From positions 70,457,283 through 70,521,282 of the forward strand of contig CM035235.1 in NCBI GenBank assembly GCA_020226215.1: DNA of 64,000 bases, given 5' to 3'. Both the position numbers and the translations under genes were made by a program. The notes under the pieces were generated by a model. That model was not told the origin of the DNA. It made no database searches and was given only the letters and a program-made list of their open reading frames with translations. Below are positions 12,036 through 23,051 of the stretch, piece by piece (the stretch's first letter is position 1; each line of letters begins with the position of its first letter). Origin of the DNA: Sindora glabra. Its lineage: Eukaryota > Streptophyta > Magnoliopsida > Fabales > Fabaceae.

Positions 12036-12202
12036 TTCCCTAAACAATTCCATAATCCTCAAATACTGCTACGGAATTAATTTGGTCAAATTTATGTTAC
12101 TCTAAAAATTTTAAAATTTAAGTAATATAATAATTTTAAAAAAATTTAAGTTAAAATTATTTAATTATATTTATTAAAAAATAACTACTGCAATTGATTA
12201 AG

Positions 12203-12411
12203 GTTCGATTTATTTTGATAAAAGAAATATTTTATAAAAATATAATTATAAATTATTAAAATAATAAAAATTAATTTATATATATATAATATTAAATATA
12301 ATAAATTTAATGAAAAACTTCATTATTATGTCTTTAAAAATTATTTTTAATTATAAAATATTACAATATATAATATTTTTATGAAAAATATCTTCAAAAA
12401 ATAAACCGACG
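12203..12411. mobile_element. AT-rich MITE-like element with imperfect inverted ends
   Basis: The left end (TCGATTTATTTTGATAAAAG) and the inverted right end (TCGGTTTATTTTTTGAAG) match imperfectly over about 40 bases, both continuing into TTTATAAAAATAT-like sequence. The unit 1 copy (about 175-352) has lost the left inverted repeat. Similar AT-rich pieces occur near 25205-25440, 49775-49990 and 54170-54440. No transposase is present and the superfamily is unclear. Confidence 0.4.
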
Positions 12412-12640
12412 CTGAGGTAGCGAGACTAGGACCGCTTAACTAATGCCAAAGCTTCCGAACCGAAACTGTCGAGTTGAGGTGCAGCACAAGAAGCAAACAT
12501 TAACTCGTCCGGTTACAATTTCATCTCTTCAAACAGAACATTTACCATATGGACCGCTCGGTTATTTTTACCGATTTTAACTTTTTGCATGTGATTGTGT
12601 ATCGCACATTCTCAACATTTTTTTTTATTCATTCAGTACT

Positions 12641-13207
12641 TGTAACGTCCTAATTTAAAATCAAGATATTAAAAAAAATTTATGGCACTCAACTATGAAA
12701 AATATTGATTATATTGTGAACAATTTTTTTATTAATTATAAAATTAGCAAGAACCTTTATAGCATAATAAAAATTGTGCTATAAATAGTACCAAACTGCA
12801 ATCGTTGATCAAATTTGGGATTGATTTAGTTTAACTTTTTGATATTTATAGAAAAGCTCAAAATTTTAATTTAATTGCAAAAATACCTTAACACAAAATC
12901 AATAACACCTTTACGTCTGGTTCTCCTTCATCATCCTTTATATTCCTTGTGTATGCATCAGATTATTTGTTTTGAGCATCCATGTTGAAGTTTAAATAAC
13001 AGCCTACCATCATGCATATGAAAGAAGATAACCAGATTAAAACAAGGATACAAACATTTAAAGACTCACTCGACAAAACTTCGTTGTTGCGTGAACTAGT
13101 TAACTCTGCAAATCTGAGTACGGTTTCAAGCAATGGTTCAAACACAAAATGTACAAACCATTAACTTGGAAATATATGCACAAACACTCGAACGGCTAAT
13201 GAACATA
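12641..13207. other. Possible LTR fragment and orphan reading frame
   Basis: The stretch starts TGTAACGTCCTAATTT, a common start of plant gypsy LTRs, but no matching end was found. On the minus strand 13145-12963 gives a 60-codon open frame with a hydrophobic stretch near its centre. I do not recognise it, and the frame is closed by a stop upstream. It may be a captured gene piece or chance. The gypsy-type element inserted immediately to the right. Confidence 0.3.
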
Positions 13208-13602
13208 TGATGCAGGATGAAAGGTGGAGGTGAAAAAATAAAATTGCTAGCATATTAAAATTAAGTATTTTATTAATATTTGAATCTAAATTAAATAATG
13301 GATGAATAAAATTTTTCAAAGGGCATGTGTTTGTGTGTATATGTTAATCTTAGGAAAATCATCTATTAGATATAAGCGATGTGAAACTTGACTTATTTAT
13401 ATAAATTTCCTATATTTAAAATCATTACTTTGCATGATGGGTTTGATAAAAATAAAAGAAGGTAAATATAAATAGCTAGAATTTAAATTTATATAATAAA
13501 ATAAATCTAAATTTAAATAAAATACAATAATTATTAAATATTTATCACATTTTGTAGGATTGAATTTTTTTAAAAAATCTTTTAGATTTTACTCTCGCAT
13601 CA
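13208..13602 (-). repeat. 3' LTR of TR-GAG-like element, unit 2
   Basis: This 395-bp LTR starts TGATGCAGG and ends CGCATCA on the plus strand, and is the direct repeat of 21082-21482. On the minus strand a purine-rich stretch (AAGTGAAGGGCAA) precedes it and could be the polypurine tract. Confidence 0.7.
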
Positions 13603-15069
13603 TTGCCCTTCACTTGGAAAGAACCAAACCTCAATTTCAAATGAGAAACTTGAATTTTTCCGTACTAAAACAAATATTTAGAATAATTTTGCAACTTTAA
13701 CTTCTTAAAGCAATGAAAATCTTAGAAATGAGTCTTCCTTAAAAATGCTTGAATATTAAACTTCAATTTGTTAATAAAATTAACCAAGTGTTATACCTTG
13801 TTCAAGTTAAATAATTTAACTCCAACAAAATATACCGCTCCAATCTTCAAGTAATCAATAGTTTTTTATTAATTCTTAGATTATAGGCTTAACATTGTTT
13901 TAACTTTTTTTTGATATTTTGATAGGCCTTTAACAATATGTTCATCTTCTTTATTGTTAAACTTTTCTTCTGTACAATACTTTGAAGATTCTTTCATGAC
14001 ATTTTCTTATTTAACATTATCATCTTCTTTAGTAGTCTCAATAAGTTCTTTAAGAATGTATTGGATTGTCATATGTTAGAATATATTACATCAAGTTTGA
14101 CTTATATTGATTTTGAAAGATTTTTTATCACAGTACTGACATCTTTATGATATGAAGTTTTCTTTCTTTCATTGATGATACTTCTTAATTCATTGGCATT
14201 TACATGATTGTTATTGAAGTTGGAAGTTTTAAATTCAACAAACACTTAGTTTTTGCAAGGTTGACCATTATGAATCCATTTAGTGACATAACTTGCTTGA
14301 TAAGCTTGGAATTTTTCTTCAATTCTATAATAGATTCCATTACTTAGATGTTTATCCTTAATCTTTTAAGTTGCATGATTCCTCATTGTATTATCTTGTA
14401 AGGTTGATTGATGAAAATAGCTATTCATAGTTAATAGAATATGTCTTTCCATATTTAACGAATATGGATAATGATGGTCATCTATGGTTAATTGAATTGA
14501 ATAATGATATTGAGTTTACTTAAATAAGATCACATCATAATACTTTGGGAAATATTTTCTTCCTAACATCTTTGTTTGCAACCATGATTTGATCTTGTTT
14601 TTGCCCTAATGAGTTCTATAAGCTTATAGATGATTCCACTATAAAATGTTTATCCTCTTAAATTATTAGCTATATTTTCATATTCTTCTCTTCAAGAACA
14701 TTCATTGTATTGAAGAAGTGTTCTACGTTGTATATCCAATTCATTTAGTAAGGTTTTTACAAAATTTTAAAAAATTAACTTGCCTGTGATGATATTTGTT
14801 TCTTCAATTTTGTCTTTTTGTTACATGATAATTTTCATATTCAAAATCTAAATCTTTATTGGAAACTTCTAGTCTTCATTAATAATGGTTAGCTAGATGG
14901 TTGTTGCATGGTTTTCATTATCTATCTCCATTATAAAAACATTTATTTCTTTAGTAGTTCGTTATTACTTCAACTTTATCTTAGGAGACTTTATAGATGG
15001 TTTCTCTTTGTTGAAATGTAAGATTGTAATGATGGATAGGTCAGTCATAAGCATTATCTCCAACTTGAT
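13603..15069 (-). pseudogene. Degenerate gag region of TR-GAG-like element, unit 2
   Basis: This is the single-copy equivalent of the duplicated gag region in unit 1. The gag domain lies at about 14800-14500 on the minus strand, and the Asn/Lys-rich C-terminal region at about 14480-13830. Many stops and indels are present. The plus-strand open frame at 14897-15160 crosses from this region into the copia LTR and is not a gene. Confidence 0.55.
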
Positions 15070-15074
15070 TGTCT
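15070..15074. other. Target-site duplication TGTCT, left copy
   Basis: TGTCT precedes the copia 5' LTR and recurs at 20874-20878 after the 3' LTR. The uninterrupted unit 1 sequence near 7060-7075 shows the target site continuous. Confidence 0.8.
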
Positions 15075-15494
15075 TGTTAATATTTTTATGGATTATATAT
15101 AATTTATTAATAAAAGTATTATTGTTATTTAGGCCCTATATGTATGACAATTTTACATAGGCAAATGAGTACATGGCCCAACACTAGTAAATGGGTTTAG
15201 ATATTATGATGGATAGGAATCAAAACCTAGATTGAGTAATATATAAAGGAGTCCTTACTTTACATCTCCTATGTCTTAGATTTTCTACTCCATCAGTAGG
15301 ATTTATTACACAGAAATTATGAGATTGCTGAAAGAGAGATTCTCCAATATATCACTGCAAAACCTTGTGCTTTGGATGATAGGTATTTATAAATTACTAT
15401 ATTAATGGTATTAATTTAATTTATTTTATTTTCTTCTGATCATACTGCAATTAAAAGATATGATTAAAGGCAAATTTCATAAATATTTCTTGCA
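15075..15494 (+). repeat. 5' LTR of copia element
   Basis: This 420-bp LTR starts TGTTAATATTTTTATGG and ends TATTTCTTGCA. It aligns along its whole length with 20453-20873, with shared phrases such as GGCCCAACACTAGTAAA and ACTTGTGCTTTGGATGATAGG. The many differences between the two LTRs suggest an old insertion. Confidence 0.9.
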
Positions 15495-15496
15495 AT

Positions 15497-15508
15497 TAGT
15501 ATCGAAGC
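15497..15508 (+). other. Primer-binding site of copia element (tRNA-Met)
   Basis: TAGTATCGAAGC lies two bases after the 5' LTR. It differs at three positions from TGGTATCAGAGC, the usual plant copia site complementary to initiator tRNA-Met. Confidence 0.75.
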
Positions 15509-17090
15509 CTAATTTTGCCTTTTAGTTGTAATTATTTTGGAGGAATTTTGAATAATGCCAATGCCTCCATAAGTGTTTAGAAATTTTTTGTCATATTATA
15601 TTTTTCTACCATGGATTTATGTTTGTGTGGTTTTGTAAGAATGGTATTAAGATTCAGTGGTATATAGATATTGTTACAATGATCATGAAAATTCAAAATC
15701 TAGCAGCATTTTGATATACACCTATGGAATTTCGCTAAAATTATATAAGATATAAAAAAATTTAGAAACCTATATGAATACTACCAAGCATCCACTAGTG
15801 AACCTCCATGAATTGGGCAATTAAAAGAGAAAAACAAAGGGTAGTGATAACTAGGTTTTTGAAGAAAAATTTTAGGTTGTGAGATGCATAAAATATAAGA
15901 ACTCTTGCCCTTTAAAACTCATGTCTGACCATAGCCATGAACTTCCTCCATAATTGTAAAATTCCATTTTGGAAATTCTGAAACTTTAAAATATGGGTGT
16001 TTTTCTAGATAGAAATTGAATAGGATAAGTTATGGGAAGTTGGAGAGAAAATTTCAAATGAGATTTGCATTAGAAGTCATGTAAAAAATGACTAAATCCA
16101 AATTGAGTTAAAGGCAGCCTGAATCGGGTCGAGAAATAGACCTATAAATTTGGCTTTAATTGGAAGAAGGTGAGCAATATGCTAATGTGCATGCCTAATT
16201 GCACTGTTGATGCGTAGGGACCACGTGCCACCTTATCGATATTGATTAGCTATGGTAAGTAAATTAGGGAGCTCCACTTTTTAAGCTCTTTTACATAAAT
16301 AATTTTTCAAAATAATTTAATTTTATTTTGTCCATTCTATTTGAATATTTAAATGAACTTATTTTAAGTTGAAATTTTTACTATATGTTCTTTGCTATAT
16401 TATCCACTATTTTAATTTTTTCTCAAATTTTTGGATATTATTTGCATATTTTAATAAATTTTGAAGATGTATTTATCAAAAGAAAATTACTAATGACTTG
16501 CATTATACCATGAAAATTTTGTGAAGTTGTGTACCTGCTTTTATGAAGTTAATTGCATAAATTTCTAGTTTGATTTTAATGAAAAATTATTATTTGAAGA
16601 GGGAAAGACTATATTAATGATATAAATATCCTTTGGCATTATGTTGTTGATGTAGTTGATTGGTTGTAGTGTAAGTATAAAATTAAGTATTGTGCATTTA
16701 AATTTCTTAAATATCATTTGGTGTTAGTATTTTAAGGATATGATATTTAACTTTTGTATTATGTTGTAAAGTAAAAAATGACTTTAAGTATTTGATTTTA
16801 TAACATGATATTGTGTAAGGTTACATATTTAAATACTGTGAGGAAAATATTAGCATGATCATGTTATACATGCATTAATGTTTGATGTATTATTCCTTAA
16901 CCATTATGCAATAAAATTCTGGAAAGATGCTAAATAGGATAATAAGAGAGGACTAAGGCGAATGTTTGTTTTAAATCCAATCTAATGAATGTGCCATTAG
17001 ATACTTAATGGCTTGATATTAGTTTTATAATTCATGTCACCAACTCATTCTAATCATTGAGAAATTATAAAGAATTAGATAATGGTGAAT
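15509..17090 (+). other. Copia internal region without recognisable gag
   Basis: This is where gag and the start of pol should be. I find only AT-rich sequence full of stops in all frames. It has either decayed beyond recognition or been replaced by other inserted DNA. Confidence 0.45.
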
Positions 17091-17287
17091 TGATTGTCAA
17101 AGTAGGAAATAATGAGAAAGTGGAAAGTAGAGCTCATTGGGGATATATATTTATGATTATCTACTGGACCTGAGCTAGTACTCAAAGATATCGTCTTTGT
17201 ATCTTCCATGAGAAAGAACTTGATATCAGTTGTAACTTTGGACTTTTAAGGGTATTCTTGTAATTTTAGAAGTAAGAAGGTGAATAT

Positions 17288-17860
17288 ATTATAAGGCTTG
17301 ACTATTATAGGCATCAGGTGAATTGGTAGATGGATTATACAAAATAAATCCAAATTCAAGCTCTCTTAACATTATTAACATAATCATAGGGAAGAAAAGA
17401 AATATAATTTGAAGAGAAGTCGTCAATCTTATGGTACATGCATTTAGGTTATATTTCTAAAGACCTAATTCAGAGGTTGATCATAGAAGGTGTTCTATAC
17501 AATTTAGACTTCTCTAATCTAGACACCTGCGTAGGCTGTATTAAAGGGAAGCTCATTGCTAAAACTAAAAAAAAGAAAAATAGTCAAAAGACAATAAACA
17601 CTCTTATCACACTTGCGATCATGGGAGGTCAAAAACACTTTATCATTTTTATTGATGAGTATTTAAGTTTTAGTTGGATAAAATTACTTGCGAAAAAGTT
17701 AGAGTCCTTTGATGTATTCAAAATATTCAAAACAGCAGTGGAGCTTAAGCATAATAAAAAATCAAGTGTGTTAATTTTGATCAAGAAGGAAAGTATTATA
17801 GTAGGTATAATGAGACTAGGAGTGGGAGGAATTTAGGTCCTTTTACTAGATATCTACAAA
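17288..17860 (+). repeat. 573-bp tandem duplication inside copia, first copy
   Basis: It spans the pre-integrase zinc region and the first half of integrase, and repeats at 17861-18433. The junction reads CTACAAA then ATTATAAGGC. This copy lost one A in the A-run near 17757, which shifts the frame. It has a lysine codon where the second copy has a stop (near 18134). Confidence 0.9.
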
Positions 17861-18433
17861 ATTATAAGGCTTGACTATTGTAGGCATCGGTGAATTGGTA
17901 GATGGATTATACAAAATAAATCCAAATTCAAGCTCCCTTAATATTATTAACATAATCATAGGGAATAAAAGAAATATAATTTGAAGAGAAGTTGTCCATC
18001 TTATGGTACATGCATTTAGGTTATATTTCTAAAGACCTAATTCAGAGGTTGATCATAGAAGGTGTTCTATACAATTTAGACTTCTCTAATCTAGACACCT
18101 GCATAGGCTGTATTAAAGGAAAGCTCATTGCTTAAACTAAAAAAAAGAAAAATAGTCAAAAGACAATAAACACTCTTATCACACTTGCAATCATGGGAGG
18201 TCAAAAATACTTTATCATTTTTATTGATGAGTATTTAAGTTTTAGTTGGATAAAATTGCTTGCGAAAAAGTTAGAGTCCTTGGATGTATTCAAAATATTC
18301 AAAATAGTAGTCGAGCTTAAGCATAATAAAAAAATCAAGTGTGTTAATTTTGATCAAGAAGGAAAGTATTATAGTAGGTATGATGAGACTAGGAGTGGGA
18401 GGAATTTAGGTCCTTTTACTAGATATCTACAAA
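17861..18433 (+). repeat. 573-bp tandem duplication inside copia, second copy
   Basis: It is nearly identical to 17288-17860, with only scattered substitutions and small indels. That makes it younger than the divergence between the two LTRs. It continues directly into the rest of integrase, so this copy is the one in register with downstream pol. Confidence 0.9.
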
Positions 18434-20441
18434 AATGTGGTATTAAGGCAAGCTACACTATCCTTGGCATGCTAGAATAGAATGGGATAGCCAAAAAGAG
18501 AAGCTAGACACTTTTTTAACATGGTTAGATGTATGCTTTCCCATTTTACGTTTTCAAATTTCTTACTGAAGAGAAGCATTAAAGCCATAGACTATGTACT
18601 AAATTAGGTACCAATTAATTTTGTACCTTTGAACTTCATATGAACTTCTGAATGGTAAGAAATTAACATTGAATTATCTTCATGTTTAGGGCTATAGAGC
18701 AAAGGTGAAGCTATACATTTCTACTATTAGGAAACTCGACTCTCAAATTACATCTAGATTATTTGTTAGTTATTATGTTAATTTCAAAGGTAGCAAATGC
18801 TATTGTCTAAATAACACTACTTAGATTATCAAATTTGATAAAGCCATTTATATTGAAGATAAATTGGATAGTGAGAGTTAGACACCACCATTACAAATTT
18901 TAGAAAAAAAAGATAGAGCAAATCATTTAGATAGCGTAAACTAATAATATTAATGATGATATCATATTTTTGTAAAAGCACGAATGTAATCTAGGTAAAG
19001 GTACTAATCCCATTGCATTCTTTTAGGTAGTGTTTACTTCAGATTTTTTGCAATGGATCATTATAATGGAAGATGAATTATCTTTAATGAATAAAAACCA
19101 AGTGTGAGATCTTATGAAATTACTTGCAAATTGCAAGTCAGTTGATGTAAATGGAATCTTCAAGACCAAGCACGATGCTTATAGGTAAATTGAAAGATAT
19201 AAAACTAAACTTGTGGCTAAATGTTATACTTAAAAGAAGGGTGTGGATTACAAAGAAACTTTCTTATCGATATCAATGAAAGACTCTTTCAAGATTGTTT
19301 GGTTCTTATTACTCATTTTGATTTGAATTTGCATTAGATGAATGTGAAAATAATGTTCTTGAACAATGATTTATCTGAAACCATGTATATGCAACAACTA
19401 AATGGATTCTAAAAGATAGGTAAAGAGCACTTAGTGTGCAAATTAAAGAGATCCATATATGATTTGAAGCAAATTTCTCAATAATAGTATCTCAAGTTTC
19501 CTGAAATAGTTGCTTCTGAACTAGTGTATTTATATGATGAAAAATGCTAGCAAATTTGTGATTTTGGTCTTATACATTGATGACATTCTTCTAATGAGTA
19601 ATGACTTGAGGTGTTATATTGTGGAAAATGTCATGATAACTGGAGGTGTTATGTTGTGAAAAAGTATTAAGCAGTTGATTATTACAACTTTCGCCATAAG
19701 AGCATAGTATGTCACCTATTATAAAGCTTTTTCTCAAGCTATATGGTTGAGAAATTATCCCCTTTCTATCTTGTGAAGAGTATTACTAAGCCTTTAATCA
19801 TTTATTGTAGCAATTTTACTATTGTGAACTTTTTTCTCAATGATAAAAGTTTCACTTGTTCGAAGCATTTTGATGTAAAATATCACTGAGAGAGAAGATG
19901 CACAAGCATGTTATTGTTATTGAGCACATTTCCACAAATCGTATGCTCACGGATTTGCTAAGGGCTTAGCAATATAAACTTTCATTGAATATGTAAACCA
20001 TATGGATTAGTGCAAAGCTTTTTAATGTTTTGGGTTAGTAAGAGTTAATGTATATGATGTCATTTGTGATTTATGAATAAAATTTTGTGTTATGTTACCA
20101 TATTTGTCCACATTTTGGTTATGACATATTTATAAGGATATTTAAACCTCGTCTCATTATTGTACTCATATTTGTTTGACATCTTAAGTGGATGCCTAGG
20201 ACCTATTTTATATAGATTTACACATAGTCATATAAAGTTGTGTAAATCTTATTCTACACATATTGACAATCTTAGCTAACGAGATATGGTGTTTGGTATG
20301 TTGTGATATTGATATTCCTTCGGATATAGTATTTATGTTATTAGATACCTATGATCTTATTAAACTAATAGGTGTAAAAGTACTATTTTTGTATTAATAT
20401 TAATTCCTTTAATGGCCACTATTAATAAATCTTATATGTCC

Positions 20442-20451
20442 AAGTGAGTGA
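20442..20451 (+). other. Polypurine tract of copia element
   Basis: AAGTGAGTGA directly before the 3' LTR matches the usual copia phrase CCAAGTGGGAGA apart from small changes. It primes plus-strand synthesis in an active element. Confidence 0.65.
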
Positions 20452-20452
20452 T

Positions 20453-20873
20453 TATTAATATTTTTATGAATTATACATAATTTATTAATGAAATAATTAT
20501 TGTTAATTGGACTCTATGTGTGTGATAATTTTATATAGGCAAACGAGTACTTGGCCCAACACTAGTAAACGGAATTAAATCTTGTGATGAATAAGATCCA
20601 TAACCTAGGTCAAGTAATATATAAAGAAGTTCTTATTTCTTATCTCATAAGTCCTAGGTTTTTCTATTCTATTTTTGAGACCTATTGTATAGAATCTAGA
20701 AAATTACTAAAGGTAGGATTCTCTAGTACATTAGTGCGAAAACTTGTGCTTTGGATGATAGGCACTTATAAATTACTATGTTAATGATATTAATTTAATT
20801 TATTTTGTTTCCTCCTAATCATATTACAATTAAAAGCCAAGATTAAAGATAAATTTCATAAATATTTCTTGCA
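20453..20873 (+). repeat. 3' LTR of copia element
   Basis: This 421-bp LTR starts TATTAATA, with a mutated first dinucleotide where the 5' LTR has TG, and ends TTCTTGCA. It is followed by TGTCT (20874-20878) and then by resumption of the interrupted gypsy-type element. Confidence 0.9.
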
Positions 20874-21081
20874 TGTCTTTATCATCTTTAAAAAAACCCA
20901 TTGGCACCACTTCTTAAGTTAATAAGCATGTCGTGGATCTCATGGAGTTTGTAAACCATTCTCTTTTCTCAAACTTCAAGTATTACATTACCATTTCTCA
21001 AGTTTGTTGATCTCAAATTTTAGACTAGTCTCAGATCTTCAATCTCGAACTTTGAATTGTTGATCTAGTTCTAATGTCACT

Positions 21082-21482
21082 TGATGCAGGATAGAAAGTA
21101 AAAGTGGGAGAAATAAATTTTTAGCACACTTAGAAATAAATAAAAATGTTAGAATCAAATACTTTATTAACATTTAAATTGAAAAATGAATGAATAAAAC
21201 TTTCTAATGGAGTGCATATATATATAATAATTCTAAGGAAATCACCTACTAAATTTAAATAATGTGAGACTTAACTTATTTATACTAATCTCTTAAATTT
21301 AAAACTCCTATTCTACCTAATGCGAGATTTTATAAAAAAATAAAGAAGATAAATAAAAATTATTACAATTAAAATAATAAAATAAATATAAATCTAAATA
21401 AAATATAATAATTATCAAATTCTTATTATATTTTGTAAAATTGAATTTTCTATAATATCTTTTAACTTTTATTCCCACATCA
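21082..21482 (-). repeat. 5' LTR of TR-GAG-like element, unit 2
   Basis: This 401-bp LTR is the direct repeat of 13208-13602 and the orthologue of 7407-7785. On its left (about 21064-21081) is the decayed tRNA-Met primer-binding site. Confidence 0.7.
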
Positions 21483-22997
21483 ACATCTTCCTCTCCGAAC
21501 ACCTTTGTCAAAAGACAAAACCACACTCCTAATTCAACAATTAGCCATATGATTATTGAACGAGAGTGTGACCTTGATTTCTAAATCATGAATTAAGCCT
21601 TCGTTTGGCAGATGATATCTTCGTTTTTTCTTTTTTCGTGTCACATTGTCGTACAGTTATTTTCATGGTTGGCCACTATGTTGAAAAAAAAATCTTTCCA
21701 AAAAAAAAAAACCTATGTTGAAAATGGTCAGGATGCATGTAGATTGCTGCAAAATTAGATTTGATCTAAAGAAAAAGAAAATTAAAGAACTAGAATTAGA
21801 ACAAATTTGATGAAAAAAACTACTGTGTAGCATGCTAAAATCATCTATTTAAATTGATAATTTCAATATCATAATAATATTCAATATTATTATTTGATTA
21901 TTTGATACTTCTTTATTTCTTCTTGTGTTCAACATTGTGTAATTGTAGTTGTCATATATGTATAAATGCCTACTCTTAGTGTGTGTGTATATATATATAT
22001 ATAAATCGTTAGTTTAATGGCATAGTGGAAGTTGAGAAGGGAAGGATTTTCTTGGAGTCATCATTATTGTGAGACTTATAGACACTATAACTCCTAGGAC
22101 GAGGGTATAAAATATTTGAATGCAGCACTGGCCATTAATATTGATGACCTGTTTTTTTGACATTCTAAAATCGTGAAATTTTTTTTTCACACACAAAAAA
22201 TAAATATGTTGTGATATTTCTTTGCAATTCCTCATTATTACATAAAAAAATTACTTGTCTATATAACAGGAATTTAAAAATTGTGCTAATTTCATTTATT
22301 ATTATGGGAATAAAAAATTTAAATAAATGTATTAAAAATTAAAATATTTTTGTTACAGAAAAGTTTTACTCATTAACAAAAATTACTTGTGCTATGAATT
22401 ATATCATAGGATTTTAAAAATTATGACCATTTCATTTATTATCAATGGAATAAAAATTAAAAAAAAATTATCATAGAGAAATTATACTTATGGTAAATAA
22501 TCACTTATGTCATAAATAAAGTTACAAAAATATTTTATTCATGAAAAAAGTATCACTTATACCAAGATTTAAATAAAAAAATTATACTTATAATGAAGTA
22601 TCACTTGTATTATAATTAAGTCCATAAATAATATTATTACAAAATATATGATATTCATGTTAAATATACATATAAAAAATCAAATTGAACAGGTTTTCTT
22701 TGGAAGGATATATTTATTCTATTTATACAAGTTTGTTGTTAAACTTTGTGCGGTAGATAATTCTTAGACTGATTAAATTAATAGATCAAATCAGTGATAT
22801 TACTTTATATATTTATATAAAAAGTAAGAATATAAATATATATATATCATAATAATATTATAATAAGTTTTATCTTCATCACTATAATATTAAATTTTTA
22901 TTAAAAAAGTAATAATTATTTAAAACTATATTTAATTTAATAATAATTAATTCATCAAGTTAAAAATATATCTAAGTTATTATATTTGATGGAGTGT

Positions 22998-23002
22998 TAT
23001 AT

Positions 23003-23050
<48 letters not shown>
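22998..23050. repeat. TA microsatellite
   Basis: Nearly pure TA repeat with one phase break (ATAATATA). The aligned place in unit 1 (about 9840) has only a short TATATATA. Confidence 0.95.

Positions 23051-23051
<1 letters not shown>

Larger units (their letters stand above)
17091..20010 (+). pseudogene. Copia pol remnant (protease end to RNase H)
   Basis: A fragment at about 17165-17255 reads VFVSSMRKNLISV, the family's conserved end of the protease linker. Next come a pre-integrase zinc region and an integrase core, both present twice. In the second integrase (18193-18480) IFIDEY carries the first acidic residue, and the expected glutamate is in MLE followed by a stop at 18478-18480. Reverse transcriptase begins near 19050 and includes LVLYIDDILL with the YIDD active site (about 19560-19590). 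RNase H follows, with QAIWLRN near 19740. Several stops and frameshifts make it non-functional. Confidence 0.85.
15075..20873 (+). mobile_element. Degenerate full-length Ty1/copia retrotransposon nested in gypsy-type element
   Basis: The element is 5.8 kb with LTRs 15075-15494 and 20453-20873, a primer-binding site, remnants of protease end, pre-integrase zinc region, integrase, reverse transcriptase and RNase H in the normal copia order, a polypurine tract and 5-bp target duplications. It contains many stops, indels and a 573-bp tandem duplication. A normal gag is not recognisable between 15509 and about 17090. It is surely inactive. Its insertion in unit 2 only shows that it arrived after the segmental duplication. 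Confidence 0.9.
13208..21482 (-). mobile_element. TR-GAG-like Ty3/gypsy element, unit 2 copy, interrupted by copia
   Basis: The element runs on the minus strand with a 5' LTR at 21082-21482, a primer-binding site at about 21064-21081, a gag-derived internal region, and a 3' LTR at 13208-13602. Flanks ACATA (13203-13207) and ACATC (21483-21487) look like a 5-bp target duplication with one change. Without the 5.8 kb copia insertion the element would be about 2.5 kb, matching terminal-repeat elements that retain only a gag domain. I found no polymerase remnants belonging to it. Confidence 0.7.

Noticed and set aside
14897..15160. 87-codon plus-strand frame
   Set aside because: It runs antisense through gag-derived DNA and into the copia LTR, crossing an insertion junction.
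17438..17836. 132-codon plus-strand frame as a stand-alone gene
   Set aside because: It is the first duplicated piece of copia pre-integrase/integrase, frameshifted at the end.
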